Source: Undaria pinnatifida
Lineage: Eukaryota; Sar; Phaeophyceae; Laminariales; Alariaceae
Direction of reading: 5' to 3'
NCBI GenBank assembly: GCA_012845835.1
Contig: JABAKD010000019.1
Span: 5,432,994-5,496,993, forward strand
Length of the DNA: 64,000 nucleotides
The first letter of the stretch is position 1, and each line of letters opens with the position of its first letter. Shown here one piece after another: positions 11,665-22,079 of the stretch. The notes below the pieces were generated by a model. That model was given only the letters and a program-made list of their open reading frames with translations. It did not search any database and was not told where the DNA came from. A program made the translations under genes and the position numbers.

Positions 11665-12324
11665 TTAGTTCAAGGGATGATGTAATGTGTCCCACTTTCT
11701 TTGCGTCAGGAACGGTTGTTGTGGCCGTTGATAGACCAATGCCCCCGCGCGGTCCCGGTTGGACAGGCCAGGGGAGGTTCGCTGGTAGTCAACATTAATA
11801 ACCTTCCTCCAAGGACGAACTGATTCCGAACTTAAAGACAAGGAAACATGAGTGTGGAGTGGGTCTCTCGGGCACAAAACGGGGAGGGGGGGTGTAGGTT
11901 TTAGCTCAGGGGGGGTAACGTGTTACATACGATAGAGACCAATGGCATTATCACTCATCACTACGGGCGCATGGACGCGTGCCCTCAAGGGGTAGTGCCA
12001 TTCGTCCAACTTTCCTTTCACCCGGAATGGTTGTGGTGGCCGGAAAACGTCAATGCCTTCGTCGTGTGGTCCTTCTGGAGAAGGAGCCAACGTTAGCCTT
12101 CCCCGGGACGGACAACGGTACATGGTGTTTTTCTCACAATATCTGATTTCCCTGAACTCCATGGATAGCCCGTGGTCACAGCTATAGGCTACAAAGCGTA
12201 ACGATGGGAAAAACGAATAGAAAAAATATGCTCGTAGCGCCGTGTCTGTCGGGATAGATTTCAAAAGGAACGGCCTTCTTCTCGTTTTGCGGTGACAAAA
12301 AGGGCTGGCGTTCTCCTCGTTCAA
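11665..12324 (-). other. Two related unrecognised minus-strand open segments
   Basis: Two open stretches (about 11877-11665 and 12324-11923) share a weak protein similarity: RPQQPFLTQRKWDTLHHPL against RPPQPFRVKGKLDEWHYPL. This implies an ancient internal duplication of a coding or transposon-derived segment. No family is recognised. Confidence 0.3.
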
Positions 12325-12329
12325 ATTGG

Positions 12330-13555
12330 CGATCCATGCGCCAAGTCAGCACAGTACAGCAGAGCGTGTGATGTGTCTGCAGTCGGCTTGCTGTACTGCA
12401 GTAACGGTTGTTGTGCACAAATAGACAATTCGCGGCTTGCTGTGCGAACGTTTTCCAAGTAGTATCTTGTATTTTACGTGGGAGGCCGGAATGGACGAGA
12501 GGAGGCTGCAAAAACGAAGCCGGGGTACAACACCAGTAGCAAAAAATACAGTATTTTCTCTGGCCCTACAGAAGACTAACAACAACAACAGCGGCAGTAG
12601 CAAAGTATCGCAGCAAAGACATACTTTGTGAAATGGCGTGGGGAGTCATCCAGTACGTGATACTGCAGTGACTGAGGTTGCGCATCAATTGATTGGAGTT
12701 AGATTTGCGCGTAACGAGATTGCCTGCTTTCACTTTACGCGTCCTGTAACTTCAGCACAAGAACGCGCCTAAAAGAGCAAAAACATAGGAACCCAAAGTA
12801 GAAAATGTGTAGCTCAACAGGCAGGATAGGCATCAGAATAAGAGGTGAAAACAAGAGACGAAGCAGATAAGAAACACACAAAATCGCATAAAAAAAGAGA
12901 ATGTAACAAATGTTGAGCTAAGATCATATGGACGATATTCCTCCTCACTCCTCCCGATCACAATGAATGGCCAGTCCATGCTTTGAGGTGCTTTGTTGAG
13001 GTTATTTTGGCTAAATCTATAACTCGTAACTACTACAGCCAACAGAAAGAGCACACCTTCGACTACCAATATCGTATGATTCGCTCCCCCTCCCCCAATA
13101 ATCCAATATTAGCGGCATGCCCTCGCATGGCGCGGGTGGTTGGTCGATGGAGTATCCTAAAGTTTCAACACAAACGAGAAAAAAAAAAAAGACGTTTAAA
13201 AACAAAATGGCGGTTTCAATAATCGAGCACTTTTCTGAATTCTGAACTAACACGAAGCGCAACCCTGCCTCCACCACCTCCCCACCCCTCGGTCATACCA
13301 TTACATAAATCGCATGATGTTTAGAACAAGCCCGGCTCTCCTCCTCCGCACACACACCCGTCCTCGCTCTAAGCAGCGGTGTACGGTACCAGTTAATCTG
13401 CCTCGATACCAGGCCACGGCAGCGATACCGATGATGGCGGTGGCGGGGGGCGGGGGGGTCCAGCGGCAGAAGACAAGCAGAACCCCCCCCACCCAACGCC
13501 CTTTCCTTCTCGCCAAAACAGCAGGAACAAAACAGACAGGCTCGAGCGAAAGAAG
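12330..13555. other. Unassigned AT-richer DNA
   Basis: I see no supported gene or repeat here. The open frames on both strands are short and lack motifs. Confidence 0.4.
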
Positions 13556-13559
13556 CCCC

Positions 13560-13704
13560 CCTCATGGCGCTTCGTGCTTGGTGTGCACGCAATATCTTCA
13601 AGCCCCGTGAAAACTCGACGTGCTCCTTTCCGGCATTGCAGGGATGCGACGGTCGACGGCCCTTCGACTACGGCCATGCATGACAATGAATACACCCCCC
13701 GTCT
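13560..13704 (+). mobile_element. Poly(C)-tailed short retroposon, copy 1 (5'-truncated)
   Basis: It contains the family core: a gcttggtg...gc start, gtgaaaactcgacgtgctcc, ggcattgcagggatgcga, actacggccatgca and the end gaatacacccccc. It lacks the first half of the full-length copies at 58232-58541 and 63108-63411. Confidence 0.7.
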
Positions 13705-13709
13705 GAGCC

Positions 13710-15205
13710 CGGTGCTCGGTACCAACCCCCGCAAAGAAATCTCCCCTTCCCCGCTCATAGAACTCCCTCAGAAACGTGTTTACTTAACGTTTTCTTCGTC
13801 CTTCCTACTGCAGGCCAGACACACATCCGGCACGAACAGCACAGTCCTTCAACGATCCTGGAGTCCAATGAAATAAAAAAAACTCGACAGATTTTTCCTT
13901 AGGCGCGACTCAAAGGGGGTACACGAGAGGAAACGGGTCCAACCCAAGAATGATCTATACCACCCCAAACTCGGCGCCTACCCCAATAGCTGCAACCCCC
14001 AACAGTCGAATACGGAGGCGCACGTGGGAGGGGAAGAGGAAGCGTTTTGCCATGACCGTAGTACACGATGCATAAGAAACAGGGGGGGGCACGTGTGGGG
14101 GGGGCTGAGCGGACAGGGGAGGTGTCTACCGGCACGTAGCACACGCCGAGTAAGAAACGAGGGTCATTTCCTGGGGTCAAACGGGGGCTGGATGGGGGGG
14201 TGGGGGATGCACGTTCCCCCCCCAAGTCAGCCATCAGCGGACCCATAATAGGGTAGAGCTCTGTCATAGGCGCCAATCCACAAAACATTTTTTTCCTGGC
14301 GTTTTCGTCGTCTACGGACCAGAACCACCCAAGCACTGCACCGCTTGCGTGACAAACGTCCTTCTCCCCGCCTTCTCGCCTTACAGTCCCCAAAAAACAA
14401 AACAAAAACAAAAAACGCACCTTCCGGCCGGCTCCCAAGCGAGCTTCGGAAAATGTGTGGGGAAAAAAACGGTGCGTTCAAAGCCGGAAAAATCTGCGTC
14501 ACAAAAGCCGGAAATCTGCGTCACAAAAGCACTATCAATAGAGGTAAGAAGCCTTATCTAAGGAAAGTCCCCCCCCCCCCCGCCCTCCCCCCCGCGACAC
14601 CACCACCCGCTGCTGCCGCTGCTACAGCCACCCACCCTTCACCACAGCGGCAACAAAAGTGTGATGCTGACCCACCGCAATGCAAGTGGCGCCGCATCTA
14701 ACACTGATGTAGACACCCGCCCACCCCCCCCAACCACCCCTCTAGTCAATCCATTCGTAACTTCCTTTTTCTCGAATACACAATTAGTTTTTTCCACGTA
14801 ACGATCGAAACACTATAACGCGACGAACTGCAAGCGGAGAACCAACCATACTGTCAACGTTTTCAGCCTCAACGCCCTACCTAGTCCGGCCCCTGAACTC
14901 CGCTACCCCTACGCCTGCAGCATGCCAGGTGCGGAGTGGAGTGGCGTGAGATGGGGGCGGCAGCGGGCGGGCGAGGGCTCGATTTTTACAAGACAAAGCG
15001 TACAACTACAAGCTTTTCTTTTCAAGACCATCTCGCGCGTGACATAAGCGCACAACGGAGAGATAATTTCCCCTGTATCATAGATATAAAATAACGCACA
15101 CGCGCACATGCACCACAAACCACGCACATAGGTTACAACTAAAGCCAAATAAATACACAAACATGAAAATAGAAGAGAGAGGACGCAAGAGTGCCGCGTA
15201 ACCAC
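13710..15205. other. Unassigned DNA with C/G runs
   Basis: No supported gene is visible. It contains C-rich and G-rich runs near 14095, 14566-14595 and 14720. Confidence 0.4.
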
Positions 15206-15207
15206 CA

Positions 15208-15405
15208 TACTATCCTCCACATATCAGTATAGTGGTATAGTGGTGGTCTACCCACAGTGGCAGTACCTGGTAAGTCCCAGCCAACAATGCCGGCATTGTA
15301 CCGGACACCGGCACTATTAGGTAAGGTACTAATACTGGTACTATAACAGCACATCCGCACCAAGCGATTTCGCCGGGACTATACCGGCAATAGGCCCCCC
15401 ACTCA
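15208..15405 (-). repeat. Dispersed TAGTGCCGGT repeat, copy 2
   Basis: This is the reverse-orientation counterpart of 8080-8215, with CCGGCGAAATCG, GTACCAGTAT and AGTGCCGGTGTCCG blocks read on minus. One TACCTGGTA 9-mer lies inside it. Confidence 0.55.
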
Positions 15406-15719
15406 ACAGGTACTATTAAGACCTCACTATTGTAGCAATAAACACTCCCACCATTCACCCCCCTCCAAAACCTTTACCGAAAATATTACAAAAAATCGAA
15501 GGAAACAGAAATATCCTACGCGGTTCCAGTCCAATCGTCTTTTCCTACTGCAAAAACGATCCGACACTAATTCCATGTACTCGTGTCGATTCTCCCCCAG
15601 ACTTCCTCAACCGAACCGAAAAAAAAGGAAGCATCTGAGAAAAAAAAAGGCAGGCATTTCCAGTGGTCGGATCCCTACTCGCGGGCCCGACTCGCGAGAT
15701 TTGAAAACCTCCTAACCCG

Positions 15720-15915
15720 ACCCGACCCGTGAAAGAGTTCCAACACTTTCTGACCCGACCCGATCCGACCCAATGCCCGACCAAATCCGACCCAATGCCC
15801 GACCAAATCCGACCCAATGCCCGACCAAATCCGACCCAATGCCCGACCAAATCCGACCCGATGCCCGACCAAATCCGACCCGATCCGCGCATCGGGTCAC
15901 GACCCGTGAAAAACC
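15720..15915 (+). repeat. 21-bp tandem array, about 6 copies
   Basis: A unit beginning ATGCCCGACC repeats at exactly 21 bp from about 15770 to 15890. Short acccgtgaaa direct repeats flank it at 15726 and 15902. Because 21 is a multiple of 3 it stays open on both strands, for example FGRALGRIWSGIG on minus. I take this as a minisatellite, not a gene. Confidence 0.85.
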
Positions 15916-16484
15916 CTGAACATTTTACGGAACATTTAGGCCTTGAAGTGGCGAGGTGTGGTTGAGTAGAACAACCGTACCGCAAGTTCTTCCACTCGCG
16001 CAGTCCACCTCCCCCCCCCCCCCCCCCCCCCCTTCCCTTTTGCCCGCCTCATCCTATAGCTGAGCTAGCACGCCTTCCTCCCTCCCTGCTCAGTTTGCAC
16101 TCCAGCTGCTCCTCGAACCGACACACCCGCGGCCGTGCTTTCTCCGACCGTTCTGGTAAACAGGTTCAATCCCGCGTCTTGTCTCCCCCGCCACTTCTCT
16201 GTTCATCCGACCCTCCTTCCCCACCGTTAGGCACATGCCGCCCCGAAAAAAGCACGGCTGAGAAACGTGCGACAGAAACACGGACGGCAGATAAACACTA
16301 CGCAAAACAACGCCTCGAAGAGGGAAAACGGGGGGGCTCCCTTTCCTTTTCCCTTCCCCGTCCTCTCGGCATCCCGAGGCTTTCTCTCTTTTCGTTGCAG
16401 CTGTGGTTGCTCTACTCCGCCATACATTCACGTCGCCTAAAAGCTGTGAACAACCCGAGTATTATAGGCGCGCCGAACCGAGGG

Positions 16485-16870
16485 GGCGAATCCAATACGC
16501 TACTGAAGCCAATACGCTACTGTTGCTACTGCTGCTGTTGTGAGGGTGCAAATTCAATGGAGTACTAAAGCCAATACGATGCTACTGCTGCTGCTGCGAG
16601 GGCGATCATCCAATACCAGTGGACTGCTGAAGCCAACACGCGACTGTTACTGCGGCTGCTACTGTTATTGTTGTTGTGGCTAACCTGACCGCAGCACTAT
16701 GCGTACAAATCAATAGGCTACTGAAGCCAATGAGCTATATTGCTGCTGCTACTGTTGCTACTTCTACTGCTGCCGCGGCTGTTGCTGCTAAGCCGATTAC
16801 AGTACGCGTACGTACTTGGTAAGCACGTATACTACTGCTGCAGCTGCCGTTGCGGCTAACCCGACACATG
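16485..16870 (+). repeat. Degenerate ~80-bp array rich in CTG/CTA triplets
   Basis: Units carry ctgaagccaata followed by runs of ctgctg/ctactg, repeated about five times with drift. The end merges into sequence rich in gtacgcgtacg. Confidence 0.65.
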
Positions 16871-17390
16871 GTGCACAGTACGCGTACGAACTTGATACGT
16901 ACGTACACCTGCACCAGCCGATCAACTGTACTCGCACGAAACACAAAATAGGACCACGTAGAAGAACAAAGGACACTTAAGAGGTGAAAAATTGCAAACG
17001 AAATATTTAACGCACCAATAAACAAATATAAAAAAAGGAATGAAAAATGAAACAGCAGCGTGTTACGACAAAAGAGCTCCCGCTCGTCAAATTGCTCAAA
17101 TCCTGTAGCTACTTCACTCGCGCCCTAACTGAAGACTGCCATCGACATCACCATATCCATCAGATCACCATCACCGCAACGTAACTGTAAAAACAAACCG
17201 TTCTCCAGGAAAAAAAAAAAACATAAAAAAAAGGTTTAAAAGAAAATTTATTTTCAATCAAATGTAACCTTTTTCAATCAATCAACCAAAAACACACATT
17301 ATGTCAAATCAAGGAAGAAAATAAAGTACACTTTTGTTTTTCAAAAGCACACTTACCCTAAAGCACTTTTTTTCGGTCATCAAAATCAAA

Positions 17391-17628
17391 TCAAAGAAAC
17401 TTTTTTTCTCTCGCGACGACAGGCCGGTTGTAGCTCTTCACCAGCGCGCACGACCACCATCCTTGAAATATGCAAATGCCTACCCACGCCAAGAAGCTCA
17501 ACCAGAACATCGGAACCGCGCGCCTGTCCTCCACCGCCGTCCGCCACTGCACCAACCTCTCCGGATAGAGCGGCGTGAGGGTCTCGGGGAACGCGCACAT
17601 CGCAAAATAAAACGCCAAAAACGGATAC
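17391..17628 (-). CDS. TLC-domain protein gene, terminal exon
   Basis: This is the last exon of a multi-pass membrane protein. It follows a minus-strand CTGCAG acceptor and starts with one base that completes the TG left by the exon at 19712-19899, giving RLIWYPFLAFYFAMCAF. It encodes 78 residues then TGA. Two hydrophobic segments (YPFLAFYFAMCAF and MFWLSFLAWVGICIF) match the last helices expected of TLC proteins. The C-terminus ends KKFL, a canonical KKXX dilysine ER-retrieval motif, consistent with an ER-membrane lipid-related protein. Substrate and reaction cannot be read from the sequence. The start of this exon with its acceptor is duplicated as a relic at 17740-17830. Confidence 0.8.
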
Positions 17629-17710
17629 CTGCAGACGGAGTTCAGTCCAGTGGAGGCGGGGAGAGCATGGGGGGAGCGAGGGGGGCACAGGGAGACAGGT
17701 GGCGGGTAGG

Positions 17711-17713
<3 letters not shown>

Positions 17714-17742
<29 letters not shown>

Positions 17743-17753
17743 GCGAAGGTCTC
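17714..17753 (+). repeat. Poly(G) tract, 40 nt
   Basis: It is an uninterrupted run of 40 G between the terminal TLC exon and its relic copy. Other long G/C runs lie at 16011-16032, 20793-20831, 27071-27095, 31048-31072 and 46417-46431. Confidence 0.95.
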
Positions 17754-17830
17754 GTAACGCGGACAGCGCAAAACAAAATGCCTGTAAAGGATACCTGCAG
17801 GCGGAGGTCCGTTCAGGGGAGGCGGGGAGA
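17740..17830 (-). pseudogene. Relic copy of the terminal TLC exon's 5' border
   Basis: On minus, a CTGCAG acceptor is followed by YPLQAFCFALSALRDL, matching YPFLAFYFAMCAFPETL of the working exon about 190 bp downstream. Only the intron end and the first ~60 bp of exon are copied before the sequence runs into poly(G). It is a partial tandem duplication of an intron-exon border. Confidence 0.75.
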
Positions 17831-17867
17831 GCATGGGGAGAGCGGGGAGAGACATACAGGGGGATCG

Positions 17868-17960
17868 TATGGCTTTTAGTAACTTGACCACGGACCACGT
17901 ATCCCCTTCGAGCCGGAGCACCGTTCTTACTCCCACTGGACACTTGCAACCTTTGGGAGC
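17868..17960 (-). mobile_element. LINE 3'-end fragment
   Basis: The sequence matches the last ~90 bp of the poly(C)-ending LINE copies, reading GVRTVLRLEGDTWSVVK on minus. It lies in the last intron of the TLC gene. Confidence 0.65.
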
Positions 17961-18000
17961 TCAGTTTGTGTTTCCATGCCCCAGGTACTTCGTACCACAT

Positions 18001-18130
18001 ACGGGGGGGGGGGGCGCACTTCAGGCATAGCCGTAGTCGCAGATGACCCTAGACCCTCGCATTCCTACAATGCCGGGGACGGAGCACGTCGGGTTTTCAC
18101 CGACCAGACAGACATCGCGTGCACCAAGCG
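18001..18130 (-). mobile_element. Poly(C)-tailed short retroposon, copy 2 (5'-truncated)
   Basis: On minus it reads gcttggtg..., gaaaacccgacgtgctcc, ggcattgtaggaatgcga and ends in a C run (G run 18003-18014 on plus). It is inserted in the last TLC intron. Confidence 0.7.
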
Positions 18131-18534
18131 TGCACCAAGCGTGCACCAAGCGCATAGCGGGGGGGTAGCTATGGGCACTGGGTTGAAGGGGGGGGATGGC
18201 ACAAGGCGGGGGGAGCGAGAGCCAGTTCGGGAGGGAGGGAGGGAGGGGGCAAGGGGAGTGCATTGAGAGTGTCAAGTGTTTTCGGGGGGGTTGCACGTGT
18301 GCGTGCGGTAGACATGTATCTGAAATGGCGAGAGACAGCGTCGTTCGCAGTGAAATAGGCCGATTGCCAAGAGCTTTCAAGTGCTGAACGCTACAATTTC
18401 GTGTAGCGAAAAACACCATGCACTACAATGCACCGCACCGCACCGTATGGCGCAGCACCGCACGGCATGGCACGGCCCCGCAACGTGCTGGTCTCCACCA
18501 GGTAAACGCACAAGGTGGGGGGGGGGGAGGGGGG

Positions 18535-19562
18535 CGCACTCATTTGTTGCTTGCCTTAAGTCATTTGACCATTGACCACGCATCCCTTTCGAGACGGAGC
18601 ACCGTTCCTACTCCTATTAGAGACACCTGCAACACTTGGGCGCTCACTACTCTTCTTCCACATACTACATAGAACTGTTTGCCTATTATTCCCCCGTCCT
18701 GTTTCGCCGTCTGCGGCCACCATCTGTCTCCTAGGATAGCGATCGTTTTCTCGCTACCCTCTAGTCTACAAAACTCTTCCATGTCACATAAGTCTATTTT
18801 CCTCGTCCCCTCCTCTACCACATCCCGTTACTCCTTGTACATTTCACATTCTCCTACTATGTGAGTCCTACTCTAATGTTTTGCCACACGGGCACATATT
18901 TGTAGCCACGTCCTCCTCCTCCCGACTACTGGTATATGTCTTTCTTATTTCAGGTAGGTTCAGATCCCCTACACGAAATCGCAGTTTCAGCTTTTTCGCG
19001 CAGTCCATTGGGCCATGCAGATCCGTTATCATTCCAATATCTTCCCTCAACCTCCCATATATTTTCAAGTGCTTCTCCTCTTCAACCGTATTTCTTAGCG
19101 CTTGCCATCCCTTTCTTCTATTCTTTTACTTATTTCTTGTACCCGCACAACTTCTCTAGAGACAGTACCTCTTCTTGGTCCCCCCCCAAATCCTTCCAAA
19201 TTTTCTCGACTACGTTATCCCATCTTATTCCAGCTCGCCCTTTTGTTATTTTCTCCCATACAGCCTTATCAACTATGGCTGGCAACCTCTTTTCTGGCAT
19301 ATTCTTTATTTTATGTTGTCATTTAAACTTTCTCGCGTCTCTTATCTGTTTCAAGTGGGTACATTCCTATTGACAGTCCTGCTCTTAATACTGTATTACT
19401 CGTGTCGTACTTGAGCATCCTAATATCTTTTTAGCTGCTGCCATCTGCACTGTTTCCGGTTGTTTTACGAACTTCGCGTTCCCTTCCCATACTTCTACTG
19501 CATGCTCTAACTTTGGTACAATCGCATTCATCACAATACATTTTCAATCCTATTGTCAAGGT
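18535..19562 (-). mobile_element. LINE with poly(C) 3' end, 5'-truncated copy
   Basis: This minus-strand non-LTR retrotransposon is truncated at its 5' end. It begins within the C-terminal part of the RT protein (MDAILTDPHLD near 19560). It continues through a cysteine cluster (MCPCGKT at about 18890) to AILGDRWWPQTAKQD near 18730. The frame is interrupted several times. It ends at about 18540 in atgagtgcgc followed by a C-rich tract. It closely parallels the copy at 24690-26045 and sits in the last intron of the TLC gene. Confidence 0.85.
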
Positions 19563-19711
19563 GCGGGTCAGTGAGGATCGCATCCATCATGCGGGGGTGG
19601 GGAGTGGGGTGGCACCCTTCACCAAAAGAGATTTCGTGCCCATCGCCCAATGATCCTCGTGTTTCTTCCCTTTCCTCCCTCCCTCCCCCCCACCCCCCTT
19701 CGCCTGCTCAC

Positions 19712-19899
19712 CAGATAAGCCTAAGCGCTACCCATGACATGGCGAACGGCACCTCGAGGTAGCTCCCCCACACCACCCGGCGGCGCAGGATAAGCAAGAA
19801 GGTGTTGAACTCCACCAGTAGCGCGCAGGCTGTGTAGAAGCCGTGCTGCGGCTGCAACAGAGGGTCCAGTAACACCGACAAAGTCGCGGCGTGGTGCCC
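19712..19899 (-). CDS. TLC-domain protein gene, internal exon 3
   Basis: This exon starts after a GGCAG acceptor in phase 0 and ends at a GTGAGC donor in phase 2. It encodes 62 residues: GHHAATLSVLLDP, a loop, then GFYTACALLVEFNTFLLILRR and a further hydrophobic segment to VALRLI. The HH pair directly after KSPKTVL of the preceding exon, and a glutamate in a helix (LLVEFNTFL), are typical of TLC-domain proteins (family knowledge). Phases with both neighbouring exons fit without adjustment. Its 5' part is copied as a relic at 20237-20325. Confidence 0.8.
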
Positions 19900-19919
19900 C
19901 TGCCACACATAGCCGGAGA

Positions 19920-20420
19920 GTAGGGGCAGGTTTAGGGCTACGGTTAGCGTTAGGGTCTGTCAACGGGGGCAGGGGGGTGCGGAATGACGACGGCAGTAGC
20001 GAGAAGGATGTTCGCTTCGGTAGGGAGCTTGGTGGCAAACGCCACCCACAGTTCTGGCCGGTCTCTCCGGCAATGCGGAGAAAACCACTAAAGGGTTGGA
20101 AGTAGTAGCTAGCATCCGAGAGGAAATGGGAAGCCTTCTTAAGAGACGACGGCGGCGTTACCGAAGAGGAGATGGAGTAGGTTTAGGGTTAGGATTAAGG
20201 TTAACGTAAGGGTTTGGTGTTGGGGTTAGGGTTAGGGTTAGCGTGCTGCGGCTGAACGAGGGGGTCCAGCAATACTGACAGCGTCGCACCGCCGTGGTGC
20301 GCCCCTGCCGCAGCCGGAGGATTAGGGATAGGATTAGGTGTTAAGAGCTAAGGATTAGGCGAAGACCTCAGGTCACGGTTAGGGTTAAGGTTTCCGTACG
20401 GGTCGACCTCTCTATTTCGG
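19920..20420 (+). repeat. Scattered degenerate TTAGGG-like motifs
   Basis: Short runs such as ggttagggttagggtta and gggtttagggctacggttag occur in the third TLC intron, at about 19928, 20178, 20225 and 20375. They are too few and irregular for a telomere. Confidence 0.6.
20237..20325 (-). pseudogene. Relic copy of TLC exon 3 5' border
   Basis: On minus a CGGCAG acceptor is followed by sequence matching the start of the exon at 19899, including ATLSVLLDP-like and QPQHG-like stretches, with small length differences that break the frame. It lies about 400 bp upstream of the working exon. Confidence 0.7.
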
Positions 20421-20790
20421 TCGGGCCTCTCCGCTTTTGCTGTTGTTGCTGCTGCTGCTGCTGCTGTATGCTACTTCTGCTGCTGTCTGCTACTGCCGTC
20501 AAAGGTACGGGCCGGATTAACCGGTTTACAACTGCAAACCGATCCAACACTGATTCCAAGTAATTTGTCTTCAAAAACGTGGGTGCAGTTCTAAAGGAAT
20601 TGACCAGGGCTAACGGCAAGCCTCCCCGGTTCCCCGCTCGTCTCTGATTTACCCAACGCGACACAACCCGACCCAAGAGACCTGGTAAGCACTTTGGTTG
20701 TCGTGTCTGGACCCAACCCACCGACCCACCCAACACCTCACCTTTGTGCTTGTGCTTCGCACTCCTACCCAACCCCCCCCAATCCCCCCC

Positions 20791-20792
<2 letters not shown>

Positions 20793-20831
<39 letters not shown>
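20793..20831 (+). repeat. Poly(C) tract, 39 nt
   Basis: It is an uninterrupted C run ending just before the relic exon end at 20834-20870. Confidence 0.95.
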
Positions 20832-20833
20832 TG

Positions 20834-20872
20834 CTCACCAGCACGGTCTTCGGCGACTTGACATCCACCCAA
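20834..20872 (-). pseudogene. Relic copy of TLC exon 2 3' border
   Basis: On minus it reads VKSPKTVL followed by a GTGAGC donor, the same as the end of the exon at 20994-21108. Only about 25 bp of exon plus the donor and some intron are duplicated, about 165 bp downstream of the original. Confidence 0.75.
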
Positions 20873-20993
20873 CCACCTAACCCAACCTGCCCACCCACTT
20901 ACCAAAACCCATCCACCCATCCACACACCACATACCCACGTGCTTCTCACCCCAACCCAACGCAACCCCACCCAACCCGACGTCCTTGCTCAC

Positions 20994-21108
20994 CAGCACG
21001 GTTTTCGGCGACTTGACACCCGACGGGTTGCACATGATCCAGATAGCATCGACCACCATGTACGCCGCCGCGAACTGTGTCAGGGCGTACTGCGTCCATC
21101 GATCTTCC
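20994..21108 (-). CDS. TLC-domain protein gene, internal exon 2
   Basis: The exon starts after an AGCAG acceptor with one base completing a lysine codon and ends in phase 0 at a GTGAGC donor. It encodes 38 residues: EDRWTQYALTQFAAAYMVVD, then AIWIMCNPSGVKSPKTVL. The hydrophobic YMVVDAIWIM segment and the lysine-containing linker before the HH pair of the next exon fit the TLC fold. Joined with its neighbours it gives an uninterrupted reading across three introns. Confidence 0.8.
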
Positions 21109-21278
21109 CTGCTCCGATCAGAAACGAGGGCAGGTGCAATTTCACCGATGAGTTAGTAACAACAAGCCTCCTAATTAACACGAAGAAAAACGAGCATGAA
21201 GAGCCATCGCAAAGCCTCGCCATCCAACGGTGGCAGGGGGGGAACAACAAACCCCTCGCGCGCGCAGTCCATCAAAGC

Positions 21279-21880
21279 CCCCCCCCCCCCCCCTTCTCTT
21301 CACCTCTCTCCCCACCACCACCCTCCTTCCCCTCTCTCTCCCCACCACCCCACCACGTGCCTCCCACTCCTCCCAAGTCACACCCACAAGCCCTCAACAT
21401 AGAACGTCCGCAGCCCTTTCACCCACTTTTACATAACGACGCTGTCACCACGGCCACCAACGCCAAAACGGCTAGGTTCACATCTCCTCATCACCTCTCT
21501 CCCCCCCCCCCCCCCCCGTCTCCACACCCCACAACCCACACTCCTCCCAATCCACTGAAATGGAAACCCTGCAGGTCATTCAGGAACACACAGACCACGC
21601 GGCCACTACTACTATGGCCATCACCGCTAGAAAGGCTAGATTAACATTTCCCCATCGCCTCCCTCCCATTTCCCCACCCCCCAACACACACCCGTTCCCA
21701 TCCCCTCCCGATCCACACTTTTGCCACCCCCACCCCCACCCCCCTCCCCCCACCCCAATCCCCAAAATAGAATCCCGCAGCTCACAAACTCTCACATATA
21801 GACCGCGCGGGCACTATGGCCATCACCGCCAGAACAAACAGGTTCATATCTCCCCATAATCCCCTTCGTTCTCCTGCCAC
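21279..21880 (-). pseudogene. Three diverged tandem relics of TLC exon 1
   Basis: Three minus-strand copies of the hydrophobic end of the exon at 21920-22075 follow it at intervals of roughly 150-210 bp, near 21840-21790, 21645-21590 and 21480-21430. They read MNLFVLAVMAIV, VNLAFLAVMAIVVVAAWS and VNLAVLALVAVVTAS, matching MNLAVLAVMAVVAAWSM. They alternate with C-rich intron sequence, including poly(C) at about 21279 and 21492. None keeps both splice sites in usable form as far as I can see. Confidence 0.75.
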
Positions 21881-21919
21881 TCCGCCCCAAAACAGATAGA
21901 AACCCGCTAGCTCACTCAC

Positions 21920-22075
21920 TTCCACATCGACCATGCAGCCACCACAGCCATCACCGCCAACACGGCCAGGTTCATATCATCGTGGATACGCGCCGCCCAG
22001 CCGTCGACGTACATAGACGGCAGTTTCGAAAGGGCAGGTTTCGTTTCTGTGTCGTGGGGATTGTTTATCGCCCCA
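21920..22075 (-). CDS. TLC-domain protein gene, most 5' exon found
   Basis: On minus a strong pyrimidine-rich acceptor (GTTTTGCTTTTTCTAG) precedes the exon, and a GTGAGTG donor ends it in phase 2. It encodes 51 residues: GAINNPHDTETKPALSKLPS, then MYVDGWAARIHDDMN and a membrane helix, LAVLAVMAVVAAWSMW. The AARIHDDMN stretch before the helix resembles the start of TLC domains. Since it has an acceptor, at least one more 5' exon holding the initiator should lie at higher coordinates; I could not identify it. Known exons total about 231 residues. Confidence 0.75.
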
Positions 22076-22079
22076 CTAG

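Noticed and set aside
15545-15985. Glycine/arginine-rich frames around 15.8 kb
   Set aside because: They are by-products of the 21-bp tandem repeat.
20368-20971. Glycine-rich minus proteins around 20.4-21.0 kb
   Set aside because: They run through the poly(C) tract. Only the KSPKTVL-containing exon and its relic have support.
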